Of a stretch of 64,000 nt of DNA, positions 34,675 through 42,475 are shown piece after piece. Made by a program: the position numbers and the translations under genes. Location: NCBI GenBank assembly GCA_963805985.1, contig CAWDWG010000009.1:620001-684000 (forward strand), written 5' to 3'. Position 1 is the first letter of the stretch. Each line of letters starts with the position of its first letter. The notes below the pieces were generated by a model. It had not been told where the DNA came from. It was given only the letters and a program-made list of their open reading frames with translations, and searched no databases. Source of the stretch: Bog-257 sp963805985. GTDB taxonomy: Bacteria; Acidobacteriota; Terriglobia; Terriglobales; Acidobacteriaceae.

Positions 34675-35454
34675 ATGAACAGAACGCTGTTGAGGTTTGC
34701 AGGATTATGTACGCTCGCTCTCGTCGCGACGTGGGCTATGCCCCTGCGTGCGCAGATGAGCGAGATGAAAGAGAAGCCGCCGATGTACAGCTACGTGGGC
34801 TTTTGGAGCATTCCTCGCGCGCAATGGGCGGAAATGCAGAAGGCGGACGAGGCCGATCAGAAGGTGCTATCGCAAGCCGTCGCCAGCGGCACGATTGTCG
34901 GCTACGGCAGCGACATCAACCTGGTGCATTCGCCCGACGGTCCGACGCACGACGATTGGTGGTCTTCCATGTCGATGGCGGGAATGATGAACGTGCTGAA
35001 TCAGTTCTACAGCAATGGCAGCTCCACTTCTCCTGCGTTGCAGAGCGCGACGAAACATTGGGACGGCATCTACGTCAGCCATTTCTACAACTGGAAATCG
35101 GGATCGTGGAAGGGCGTCTACACGCATGGCAGCTCTTACAAGCTGAAGGCGGACGCCCCCGACGATGCCGTCGCCATGCTGGCCAAGAACTTCGTTGCGC
35201 CGATATTGGAGAAACAGCTGGCGGACGGCATGATCTATGAGTATGAGATCGACACCGAAGCGATCCATACTGACGCGCCCGGCACCTTCTGGATCTTCTA
35301 CATCGCGGCCAACGCCGATGCTCTCGACAAAGTGAGCGCCGCGGTGCGGGCTGCTGTCAAAGCGAACCCGCTAGCCTTGGCAGCATTCGACTCTGCGACC
35401 GAAGCCAGCGCCCATCGCGACTACCTGTCGATGACCAACGCTACCTACAAATGA
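34675..35454 (+). CDS. Secreted protein of unknown function (259 aa)
   Basis: A signal peptide (MNRTLLRFAGLCTLALVATW...LRA) is followed by a ~230-residue mature domain. Two related halves can be seen: YVGFWSIPRAQWAEMQKADE and, after the middle, HTDAPGTFWIFYIAANADAL; the fold could be a ferredoxin-like dimeric alpha-beta barrel, which is inference. Ser, Met and Trp are common, Cys is absent in the mature part. An excellent ribosome-binding site (AAGGAG) precedes the ATG. It stands alone and is followed by the hairpin CCGCGAGC/GCTCGCGG at 35476-35505. Confidence 0.65.
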   Translation: MNRTLLRFAGLCTLALVATWAMPLRAQMSEMKEKPPMYSYVGFWSIPRAQWAEMQKADEADQKVLSQAVASGTIVGYGSDINLVHSPDGPTHDDWWSSMSMAGMMNVLNQFYSNGSSTSPALQSATKHWDGIYVSHFYNWKSGSWKGVYTHGSSYKLKADAPDDAVAMLAKNFVAPILEKQLADGMIYEYEIDTEAIHTDAPGTFWIFYIAANADALDKVSAAVRAAVKANPLALAAFDSATEASAHRDYLSMTNATYK

Positions 35455-35475
35455 CCAGTCTCTAATCTCTCCGAT

Positions 35476-35505
35476 CCGCGAGCAGCTTATCTTGGCCGCT
35501 CGCGG
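35476..35505. terminator. Hairpin after the secreted-protein gene
   Basis: CCGCGAGC (35476-35483) and GCTCGCGG (35498-35505) form a perfect 8-bp stem with a 14-base loop. No T-run follows, so the terminator role is uncertain. Confidence 0.4.
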
Positions 35506-35566
35506 AAGACTTAAGACAGGCTCGCGCCTCGGCAGCCGCAGCGCGAATGGGATACGCTAGTCAACT

Positions 35567-36679
35567 ATGGCGTCCGGGCCTTGGGTGGCAGGGAAGAGCG
35601 TATCGATTGTCCTGTGCTGCATCTCCTGCCTGCTTCCGCAGCTGCGCGCACAAACTCTCCCGACGCGCCTGGCGACCTCCAAAGAAATTCACGACATGCT
35701 GGTGCAATACGTTGACGTCCAGCACAAGGCGCATGGCGTCGTCGTCGGCCTCATCAGCAAGCGTGGTCGCGAGATCCTCAGCTACGGGACGTTCGGTCCT
35801 GGCAATCCGCGCGTGCCCGATGCCGAGACCATCTTCGAAATTGGCTCGGTCACCAAGGTCTTCACGTCGCTGCTGCTGGCGGAAATGGTGTTGGACAAAG
35901 AGGTCAGCCTCAACGATCCCATCGCCAAATACCTTCCGCCATCGGTGCACGTGCCCACGAGAAACGGCAAGCAGATCACCCTGCTGGACCTCTCGACGCA
36001 CCACTCCGGTTTCCCGCGCGAGCCAATGCACTCTGCCGATTTCACCATCGAGCAGGCTTACGACTTCGTGAATCACTACGAGCTGACCCGCGATCCCGGG
36101 GCTGCCTACGAGTATTCGAATTTTGGCGCAGGGCTACTGGGGCAAATCCTGGCCATGCGTGCGGGAACCGACTACGGGACCCTTCTGCGCACACGTATTA
36201 CGCAGCCTCTGGGGATGGACCACACGGCGATCCATCCCACCGAGGAGATGAGCAAGAACCTGATTGATGGCTATCGCAATAACCAGAAGACACCCCATCT
36301 GCAGATCAATATGCTAGTGCCGGCCGGCGCGATCCTTTCCAACGTCGATGACATGTTGATCTTTCTGGCAGCGAATATGGGGCTGATTCGAACCTCGCTT
36401 CAGCCGGCGATGAAATACATGCTGAGCGTGCGCCGCGAGGCTTCGCCGGGTGTTCAAATTGCGTTAGCTTGGCACATCGTGAATGGCGGAACGCTGGTGT
36501 GCCACAACGGCGGTACTTTTGGTTACCACGCGTTCGTGGGTTTCGAGCCGCGGCGGAAGGTCGGGATCGTCGTGCTCTCCAATTCAGCCGAGTTCACCGA
36601 TGACATGGCGCAGCAGATCCTGCATCATGCCGAAAGTGGGCCAACCGAGATTCAGGTCGGGCCTCCGAATCTGCAATGA
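35567..36679 (+). CDS. Serine hydrolase, class C beta-lactamase family (AmpH/esterase-like)
   Basis: A signal peptide (~residues 10-28) precedes a penicillin-binding-protein-like transpeptidase/beta-lactamase fold. The SxxK motif is S94-V-T-K97 in FEIGSVTKVFTS, the YxN motif is Y183-S-N in YEYSNFGAGLLG, and the third motif is HNGG (CHNGGTFGYHAF) in place of KTG, as in AmpH, esterases and D-aminopeptidases. Peptidoglycan or ester hydrolysis in the periplasm is likely; true beta-lactamase activity is possible but not implied. No ribosome-binding site is clear before the ATG. The 370-residue length is normal for the family. Confidence 0.87.
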   Translation: MASGPWVAGKSVSIVLCCISCLLPQLRAQTLPTRLATSKEIHDMLVQYVDVQHKAHGVVVGLISKRGREILSYGTFGPGNPRVPDAETIFEIGSVTKVFTSLLLAEMVLDKEVSLNDPIAKYLPPSVHVPTRNGKQITLLDLSTHHSGFPREPMHSADFTIEQAYDFVNHYELTRDPGAAYEYSNFGAGLLGQILAMRAGTDYGTLLRTRITQPLGMDHTAIHPTEEMSKNLIDGYRNNQKTPHLQINMLVPAGAILSNVDDMLIFLAANMGLIRTSLQPAMKYMLSVRREASPGVQIALAWHIVNGGTLVCHNGGTFGYHAFVGFEPRRKVGIVVLSNSAEFTDDMAQQILHHAESGPTEIQVGPPNLQ

Positions 36680-36698
36680 TACGCCCGGGCGCTTTCAG

Positions 36699-36866
36699 TG
36701 TCTGCGCGAGACCTCCGTTTCGATTTCGGCAGTGGAGCGCGACCGCAGACAATCAAGCGCCATAGGCGCGGAATATCATAGCCCAGTACGTAGCCGAAGG
36801 CGGAGTGCTGGGTTAGTGGGAAAAGCAACCAGAGTCCCCGGGGACGACATGGTTCTCACCCAGACA
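36699..36866 (-). mobile_element. MITE-like 168-bp element, copy B, with target duplication
   Basis: Exactly 168 bp, like copy A but in the reverse orientation. It starts TGTCTGCGCGAGACC and ends GGTTCTCACCCAGACA. The 7-mer CTTTCAG flanks it on both sides (36692-36698 and 36867-36873). The internal hairpin is CCCAGTAC/GTGCTGGG. It fills most of the gap 36680-36949 between the serine hydrolase and coaE. Confidence 0.85.
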
Positions 36867-36949
36867 CTTTCAGGCCTTATATACTGCGTGAGATTGCACC
36901 CAGCGATGCCATTTCGGCGCTTGCCTTCGACTGATCCATCGGGTGAATT

Positions 36950-37564
36950 GTGCTGCGCGTAGGACTGACGGGCGGTATCGCCTGCGGCAAGTCTACCGTA
37001 GCCGGGATGCTGGTGAAGCGCGGTGCCCGCCTGCTTCAGGCCGATACTCTAGCGCACCAGCTCTACCGGCCCGGGACCGGCGTTTACGACGAGATTGTGC
37101 GACGTTTTGGCCGCGAGATTGTAGGCGACGACGGCACCATCAATCGCTCCAGGCTCGCAAACGCAGTCTTTCCCGGGCGCATAGCCGAGCTAAATGCGAT
37201 CGTCCACCCGGCGGTGATTGAATCGCAAAACCAGTGGATGGACGAGATTGAGCGCGCCGATCCGTACGCGATTGCGGTTGTGGAAGCAGCGCTCATCATC
37301 GAGGCCGGGGCCGAAGACGACTTCGACAAGCTCATCGTTGTGACCTGCGATTTCGAGCGCAAAGTCGAACGCTACGCGGGGCGCGCGAATGTCTCCTTGC
37401 AGGCTGCCCGGGCTGAGGTCGAGCGCCGCAGCGCCGCTCAGCTCAGCGACGATGAGAAAGTGAAACATGCCGACTACGTGATTCAGAATTCCGGATCGTT
37501 GGACGAAACCGAGCGACAGGTAGAGAACGTCTGGAAACAGCTGCATGCGCTGGCGACGAAGTAG
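36950..37564 (+). CDS. coaE: Dephospho-CoA kinase
   Basis: The last step of coenzyme A synthesis: ATP-dependent phosphorylation of dephospho-CoA. The P-loop is GLTGGIACGKSTVAGML at residues 4-20, followed by DTLAHQLYRPGTG, LNAIVHPAVIE, VVEAALIIEAGAEDDFDKLIVVTCD and the LID-type stretch RYAGRANVSLQAARAEVERR. The length of 204 is standard. The start is GTG at 36950, which places the P-loop at the usual distance. Its promoter must lie close to or inside the MITE just upstream. Confidence 0.93.
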   Translation: MLRVGLTGGIACGKSTVAGMLVKRGARLLQADTLAHQLYRPGTGVYDEIVRRFGREIVGDDGTINRSRLANAVFPGRIAELNAIVHPAVIESQNQWMDEIERADPYAIAVVEAALIIEAGAEDDFDKLIVVTCDFERKVERYAGRANVSLQAARAEVERRSAAQLSDDEKVKHADYVIQNSGSLDETERQVENVWKQLHALATK

Positions 37565-37703
37565 CGCATCAGATCTTCTCCTGCCTTGCCAGTAGCCGGA
37601 TATCAACCGGGATGCCCAAATGCAGCGCTTTTCGTTACACTTTTCTTAGGGGCACGTCTATCTGCTGTCCCGAACTTCAGTCGATTGGAACCATCACATA
37701 GGC

Positions 37704-38846
37704 ATGAGATTTTTACGACCATTCCTGCTAGGCATGATTCTGGCCGGCGCATTCTACTGGTTTACTACCCATCACCAGGGGACAAACCCGGCTGCCGACA
37801 TCATCTCGCGGCCAACCCACGTCGAGATCAGCCAGGCGGCGGGTCCGGAGAAACTCGATCCGGAAGAGCAGAACAATATCGAGGTCTACCGCCGCGTTAT
37901 CCCGTCGGTGGTGAACATCACCTCGCGCACCGTCGCTTACGATCTCTTCTTCGGGCCGGTGCCGGAGGAGGGCCAGGGATCCGGCTTCATCATCGACAAC
38001 GACGGGCATATTTTGACGAACTACCACGTTGTGGGAGATTCCGCGCAGGTTGAGGTCACGCTGCACAACAAGAAGACCTACAAAGCGACGGTCATTGGGC
38101 GCGATCGCGGGCATGATCTTGCCGTAGTTCAGATCAAGGCTCCCGAGCTGACGCCGGCGGTGCTGGGTGAATCCAAGAACCTGCAGGTGGGTCAGAAGGT
38201 GTTTGCCATTGGCAATCCCTTCGGGCTTTCGGGAACGATGACGCGCGGCATCATCAGCTCGTTGCGTCCGATTCGCAGTCCCGAGGGCGCGTACATCGAC
38301 GAGGCCATTCAGACCGATGCCGCGATCAATCCCGGCAACTCTGGCGGCCCGCTGCTGAACTCGCATGGAGAAGTGATCGGCATCAACAGCATGATCGCGA
38401 CCGGCGGCTCGAACCAGAGCGCCGGAATCGGTTTCGCAATTCCCATCAATACCGCCAAAGCCGTGCTCACCGATTTAATTACGGTGGGCTCGGTAAAGCG
38501 GCCGTCGCTGGGCATTGTGTCATTGCCGATCGGACCGGAATTGGCGCAGGAGATCGGTCTGCCCGCCGACAATGGTGTGCTGATTGTGCGCGTATTGCCG
38601 GGAGGCGCGGCGGAGCGCGCCGGCCTGAAGGGTGGGACCGAGCGTGCGTATCTTGGCGCAACGCCCATCATGATCGGTGGCGATCTGGTTGTCGCAATCA
38701 ACGGCGATCCCATCGGCGATCAGCAGGACCTTGCCAATTCGATGAACAAGCATCGCGCCGGCGACACGGTCACGGTTACTATCTATCGCGGCCGCAGGAA
38801 GATGAACGTGCTCGTCCAGTTGGGCGAGGCGCACGATCACGCCTGA
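37704..38846 (+). CDS. HtrA/DegP-family serine protease with one PDZ domain
   Basis: An N-terminal membrane anchor (~residues 5-22) suggests a DegS-like, periplasm-facing protease. The catalytic triad is H108 (LTNYHVVGD), D138 (RGHDLAVVQI) and S213 (NPGNSGGPLLN). A single PDZ domain follows (~270-365, LIVRVLPGGAAERAGL ... VVAINGDPIGDQQDL). The length of 380 fits DegS-like proteins. It acts in envelope stress control or general protein quality control; a DegS role would need an RseA-like partner, which is not in the window. Confidence 0.92.
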   Translation: MRFLRPFLLGMILAGAFYWFTTHHQGTNPAADIISRPTHVEISQAAGPEKLDPEEQNNIEVYRRVIPSVVNITSRTVAYDLFFGPVPEEGQGSGFIIDNDGHILTNYHVVGDSAQVEVTLHNKKTYKATVIGRDRGHDLAVVQIKAPELTPAVLGESKNLQVGQKVFAIGNPFGLSGTMTRGIISSLRPIRSPEGAYIDEAIQTDAAINPGNSGGPLLNSHGEVIGINSMIATGGSNQSAGIGFAIPINTAKAVLTDLITVGSVKRPSLGIVSLPIGPELAQEIGLPADNGVLIVRVLPGGAAERAGLKGGTERAYLGATPIMIGGDLVVAINGDPIGDQQDLANSMNKHRAGDTVTVTIYRGRRKMNVLVQLGEAHDHA

Positions 38847-38855
38847 AATTGGGTG

Positions 38856-38890
38856 CCCCAGGTCTCGCGTTTTTCGAGACCTGGGAGACT
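38856..38890. terminator. Hairpin after the HtrA gene
   Basis: CCCAGGTCTCG and CGAGACCTGGG form a perfect 11-bp stem around a CGTTTTT loop. It resembles the GTGCCCCAGGTT stem near 22268 and is probably one of the same dispersed GGGTGCCCC-type repeats acting as a terminator. Confidence 0.55.
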
Positions 38891-38957
38891 GCTACAACCG
38901 GGCTCTCATGAGGCATCCATTGCCCGTCTGCACAACCGTCGGATATCATTCCTAAAT

Positions 38958-39314
38958 ATGTACGACGACTTCGAAGCTGCCGATCGCTGGTCGGGCAAAC
39001 GTGTGCATTGCCGTTATCAGGCGCTGATCGTCGCCATTGCCACGCGCCACGCCGATGCCGTTGACATCAAGTTTCTAGTGGACGAGCGGCCGGTGTGGAT
39101 TGCGCTGCCGCATCCCGCATGGGTGGAACATAACCGGCAAACCGGAAAAATCATCACCGATCCCATAGCAGTGCAGATCGCCGGACATTATCTGAAGTGG
39201 GCGATCGAATCGGGCGAGGACAACGGCCGCGAAATGTACGCCCTGACCGTTCCGGAAACGCTGGAACATTTGCAAGCCGTGATGGACGCGGCACAACAGC
39301 CCGCTGCCCGCTGA
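38958..39314 (+). CDS. Conserved hypothetical protein (118 aa)
   Basis: Begins MYDDFEAADRWSGKRVHCRY at 38958. The longer in-frame opening from 38853 passes through the terminator hairpin, so I reject it. The protein has no signal peptide or membrane helix and mixes beta strands (ALIVAIATRHADAVDIKFLVD, RPVWIALPHPAWVE) with a C-terminal helix. No function is recognised. It is followed after 79 bp by an ABM-domain gene on the same strand. Confidence 0.55.
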   Translation: MYDDFEAADRWSGKRVHCRYQALIVAIATRHADAVDIKFLVDERPVWIALPHPAWVEHNRQTGKIITDPIAVQIAGHYLKWAIESGEDNGREMYALTVPETLEHLQAVMDAAQQPAAR

Positions 39315-39393
39315 CTTCTTTCGAAGCGACTGCGTTTCTTTCAAATATGATTTCCTGCGCTGCATATCAAGCGGCTCAGCGAGGAGTACGCAA

Positions 39394-39696
39394 ATGGTGA
39401 AACTAGCTCTTCTGGTGCGACTGGAAGCGAAACCTGGCAAAGAAGAGGAATTGGCTGAGTTCCTCAGCAGCGCGCTGCCTTTGGCGCAAGCCGAACCGGG
39501 AACGATATCGTGGTTTGCTTTCCGGATCGGCGCCTCCACATTCGGGATCTTCGACACCTTCAACGACGAAGCCGGACGCCAGGCACATTTATCGGGACCG
39601 ATTGCGGCAGCGCTCATGGCAAAGGCCCCCGAACTGCTGGCCAAGCCACCCATCATCGAGAAGCTGGATCTTCTGGCAGGAAAACAGAAGGAGTAG
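39394..39696 (+). CDS. ABM-domain monooxygenase-like protein (YgiN family)
   Basis: The 100-residue protein fits the antibiotic biosynthesis monooxygenase / dimeric alpha-beta barrel family: VKLALLVRLEAKPGKEEELAEFL, then GTISWFAFRI, FGIFDTFNDEAGRQAHLSGP and a C-terminal helix. Members act on quinones or polyketides without cofactors, or serve as small sensors; the substrate here is unknown. GAGGAG lies about 13 bases before the ATG. Confidence 0.75.
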   Translation: MVKLALLVRLEAKPGKEEELAEFLSSALPLAQAEPGTISWFAFRIGASTFGIFDTFNDEAGRQAHLSGPIAAALMAKAPELLAKPPIIEKLDLLAGKQKE

Positions 39697-39937
39697 CCTA
39701 GGACCGCGAAGCAGCCAGAACGCCGACCAGATGCTCCTCGCCCCGGTCTTCGCCTGCCAGATGAATCTGTTGCGAAAGCGATACGGTTTCGTCGCGGCGC
39801 ATCCATCCTCTGGAGCGGAACAATGCTCGCATGCTGTCACTCCCCTCTTGAGCTTCGCCCGAATTCTGCAGTACACTGCGCGAACCCGCTTGCGACTCTG
39901 AGCAGGCCTTATCTCATTCCGCGGTACAGGAGAGCTT

Positions 39938-40306
39938 GTGGAGCGTATCCGGTTCGTGACCCATCGCGACCAGCGCATTTTGCTGTTGGACTTCACCAAC
40001 TGTACCGCGGAAGACGTGGCGACAATCTCCGAGCATGTTCCCGGCCTGGTCAGAGGCGAGCCTGTCGGATCGGTTCTGGCGCTGGCCGATTTTACCGGAG
40101 CAGAGTTCAATCGCGAGGCCGTCGAGGAGATCAAGATCGCAACCGCGATTGATCGTCCTCATATCAAGCGCGCCGCGTGGGTATTGAGCCACAACCTCTC
40201 TAAAACTCTGTATGACTCGATCCGCAATTTTTCCGCGCGCGATTTTCCGGTCTTTGAGACGCGCGAAGCGGCGATGGACTATCTCGTCAGCGGATCATCG
40301 ATCTAA
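39938..40306 (+). CDS. Conserved hypothetical protein, STAS/SpoIIAA-like fold (122 aa)
   Basis: Starts at GTG 39938 with GAGAGC upstream. The pattern of strand-helix units (RILLLDFTNCTAEDVATISEHV, GSVLALADFTGAEFNREAVEEI, IKRAAWVLSHNL, FPVFETREAAMDYLVS) resembles SpoIIAA-like (DUF STAS_like) proteins in which a strand-loop-helix binds lipid or partner proteins. A YYYF-like ending (ARDFPVFETREAAMDYL) is typical of that group. Function unknown. Confidence 0.55.
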   Translation: MERIRFVTHRDQRILLLDFTNCTAEDVATISEHVPGLVRGEPVGSVLALADFTGAEFNREAVEEIKIATAIDRPHIKRAAWVLSHNLSKTLYDSIRNFSARDFPVFETREAAMDYLVSGSSI

Positions 40307-40314
40307 AAAGCAAA

Positions 40315-40338
40315 GAGCCTCCGACCAGGCGGAGGCTC
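40315..40338 (-). terminator. Terminator of secG
   Basis: GAGCCTCCG-ACCAGG-CGGAGGCTC forms a 9-bp stem. Read on the minus strand it is followed by a T-rich tail (TTTGCTTTTT), so it serves secG. It lies between converging genes. Confidence 0.8.
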
Positions 40339-40359
40339 GAAATTCAAGAAGGCGGATTC

Positions 40360-40683
40360 TTACTTGGCCGGCGTGGCTGGCTTCGGATTTGCCGGTGCGG
40401 ACTTGGCCGGCGCCGTATGGCTGCCTTCCAGCACCGAACCGGTGCGGTGAGAGCGGCGGGCCGCAAACACCGACAGCGTAATCGAGGTCACCATGAAGAG
40501 GATGGCTGCCCAGGTGGTCGCCTTGGTAAGGACGGTGGCAGCGGTGCGGGTACCGAATGCGGTCTGGCTGCCCATGCCGCCGAAAGCCGCGGCAACGTCG
40601 CCGCTCTGGCCGCTCTGCAGCAGCACCACGATGATTAGGAACGCGCAAACGATAATGTGAATGGTGGTAAACAGGGCTACCAT
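40360..40683 (-). CDS. secG: Preprotein translocase subunit SecG
   Basis: A small two-helix membrane subunit of the SecYEG channel. Helix 1 (IIVCAFLIIVVLLQSG) is followed by the SecG signature GQSGDVAAAFGGMGSQTAFG, then helix 2 (WAAILFMVTSITLSVF). The C-terminal tail is Lys/Ala/Pro-rich (APAKSAPANPKPATPAK), common in acidobacterial and other Gram-negative forms. The length of 107 residues is normal. It lies 242 bp downstream of an efflux gene that has its own terminator, so it should have a separate promoter. Confidence 0.9.
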   Translation of the reverse strand: MVALFTTIHIIVCAFLIIVVLLQSGQSGDVAAAFGGMGSQTAFGTRTAATVLTKATTWAAILFMVTSITLSVFAARRSHRTGSVLEGSHTAPAKSAPANPKPATPAK

Positions 40684-40879
40684 GTAGCTTTGAACTCTCT
40701 CTTCCAGCGGCGCTCGCGCACAGGCGCAAAGTCATCCGCATTGGGATCTAAACGTAAGCAACAACCTGGCGTGAGTTGGTGCAGAAGGGGAACTTGCCGC
40801 ATCAATCTGCTAAGTTTCGGCTGGCAAACAGATTACAATCCCCAGAAGTACTGAAACCCACCGTCGCAGGAAAACTTAC

Positions 40880-40901
40880 AAAAAGCTGCCGAATGCAGCA
40901 T
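40880..40901 (-). terminator. Terminator of the first RND efflux operon
   Basis: On the minus strand GCTGC-ATTCG-GCAGC is followed by TTTTTG. It lies 24 bp past the stop codon of the outer-membrane factor gene. Confidence 0.75.
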
Positions 40902-40925
40902 TATAGCATGCGATCCCCGGCAAAT

Positions 40926-42449
40926 TCATTGCTGCAGTTTGTAATCGGAAGACGGTGTCTTCTGAGTCACCTGCTTTGGCGTCGGCAGCTGCGAGACATC
41001 CCAGCCTCCGCCCAGCGCCTGGATCAAATCCACCGACGAGACCATCAGGTTGATGTGCAGGGTCGCCAGCGTTTCCTGATCGGTAAGCAGCGTCGTCTGC
41101 GCCGTTAGGACGTCGATGTAAGGATCGATACCGGTCTCGTAGCGGCCAACCTCCAGGTTCAATAGCTCTTGCGCAGAATTGACGGCTGCCTGCTGGCTGA
41201 TCAATTCCTGCGAGTAGATGCGCGTGCCGGCCAGATAATCTTCCACCTGCTGGAACGCGGTCAGGACCGTCTGGCGATAGTTGGCGACGTCGGCGTTGTA
41301 GATGGCCGAGTACTGATGGAGCTCGGCGCGATAGAGCCCGCCGTTGAAGATGGTCTGCGAGACCGATGGACCGATCGACCAGAAGCGGCTCGGCCAGCTG
41401 AACCATTTCGTGAAAGTCGACGCCTCAAATCCGCCGGAGGCCGACAGCGTGACATCGGGGAAGAACGCTCCATAGCCGATACCGATGACGGCGTTCGCTT
41501 CGGCGAGGGTACGTTCGGCAGCGGCGACATCCGGCCGGCGCTGCAGCAACTCCGCCGGCACGCCAACCGGAATGGGCGGAGGTGTGGTCAGCTGCGGCTT
41601 CTTTGCAATGGAAAAGTCCGTCGCCACGCGCCCCAGCAGCACCGCGATGGCATGCTCGTATTGCGCGCGCGCTACGCCGACATTGATCACGCTAGCCTGT
41701 ACGCCTTCGAGCGTGGCACGAGCCGCAACCACGGAATAGTAATCGTCGATGCCCGTGTCATACAGCGACTGCGTCAGATCAAGAAGCTTCTGATCGGCGG
41801 TTACCGTTTCCTGCAGAATCTGTTCCAGCGCGTCCTGGCCGCGAATCTCGAAATAATATTGCGCCAGGCTGGTCTCTTCCGTCAGCCGCTCCACTTCCAG
41901 ATCGGCCGCACTGACCTGCGCTGCGTACTGTTCTTCGCGCACCTGATTGCGGATTTTGCCGAAGAAGTCCGGCGTCCATGCGACATCAATCGGCGCCGAA
42001 ACCACAGTGCTCGTCTGCCCCGTATTTGCCAAAGTTGAATTGGTGAGATTGCCGGAGGACTTGGCGCGATTCCATGACGCGCCCGCGGTGACTGTAGGCC
42101 AATACTGCGCTCGCGCTTCAGCCACCAGCGCCTTGGCTTCAAGGAAATTCTGAAAGTACTGCTTGATGTTCTGGTTATTGATCTCCAGTTGGTCTTCGAG
42201 CGCGTTCAAGTCCGGATCTTTGTAGACTTCCCACCATTTGCCCCGCAGCATCCCCTCCTGCGGATTCGCCACCTTCCAGCCCTCGGTGTTCTGGAAATTG
42301 ACAGTCGACTCTTTGTAGTTGGCCGCAGGTGTACTGGGAGGCGCCGGCGCGTGGTATTTGGGTCCGACCGTGCATCCGGCAAGTATGCAAGCGCACGCAC
42401 AACTGCCGAGCGAAACCAGCAGTCGCAGCTTGTTCGTGGTCATAAACAT
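40926..42449 (-). CDS. RND efflux outer-membrane factor (TolC/OprM-type lipoprotein)
   Basis: Forms the outer-membrane channel of a tripartite pump. The signal ends in a lipobox (ILAGC), as in OprM and NodT-type factors, and the mature start CTVGPKYHAP is family-typical. Two OEP repeats are visible (~residues 70-270, ~290-490); ELLQRRPDVAAAERTLAEANA marks the second. The ATG at 42449 (MFMTTNK) is preferred; a TTG at 42464 lies nearer to GAGGAG and is possible. It is the last gene of the four-gene efflux operon, 26 bp after the permease, and is followed by a terminator. Confidence 0.9.
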   Translation of the reverse strand: MFMTTNKLRLLVSLGSCACACILAGCTVGPKYHAPAPPSTPAANYKESTVNFQNTEGWKVANPQEGMLRGKWWEVYKDPDLNALEDQLEINNQNIKQYFQNFLEAKALVAEARAQYWPTVTAGASWNRAKSSGNLTNSTLANTGQTSTVVSAPIDVAWTPDFFGKIRNQVREEQYAAQVSAADLEVERLTEETSLAQYYFEIRGQDALEQILQETVTADQKLLDLTQSLYDTGIDDYYSVVAARATLEGVQASVINVGVARAQYEHAIAVLLGRVATDFSIAKKPQLTTPPPIPVGVPAELLQRRPDVAAAERTLAEANAVIGIGYGAFFPDVTLSASGGFEASTFTKWFSWPSRFWSIGPSVSQTIFNGGLYRAELHQYSAIYNADVANYRQTVLTAFQQVEDYLAGTRIYSQELISQQAAVNSAQELLNLEVGRYETGIDPYIDVLTAQTTLLTDQETLATLHINLMVSSVDLIQALGGGWDVSQLPTPKQVTQKTPSSDYKLQQ

Positions 42450-42475
42450 TTCTCGTCCAGCCAAACTCCTCAGGT

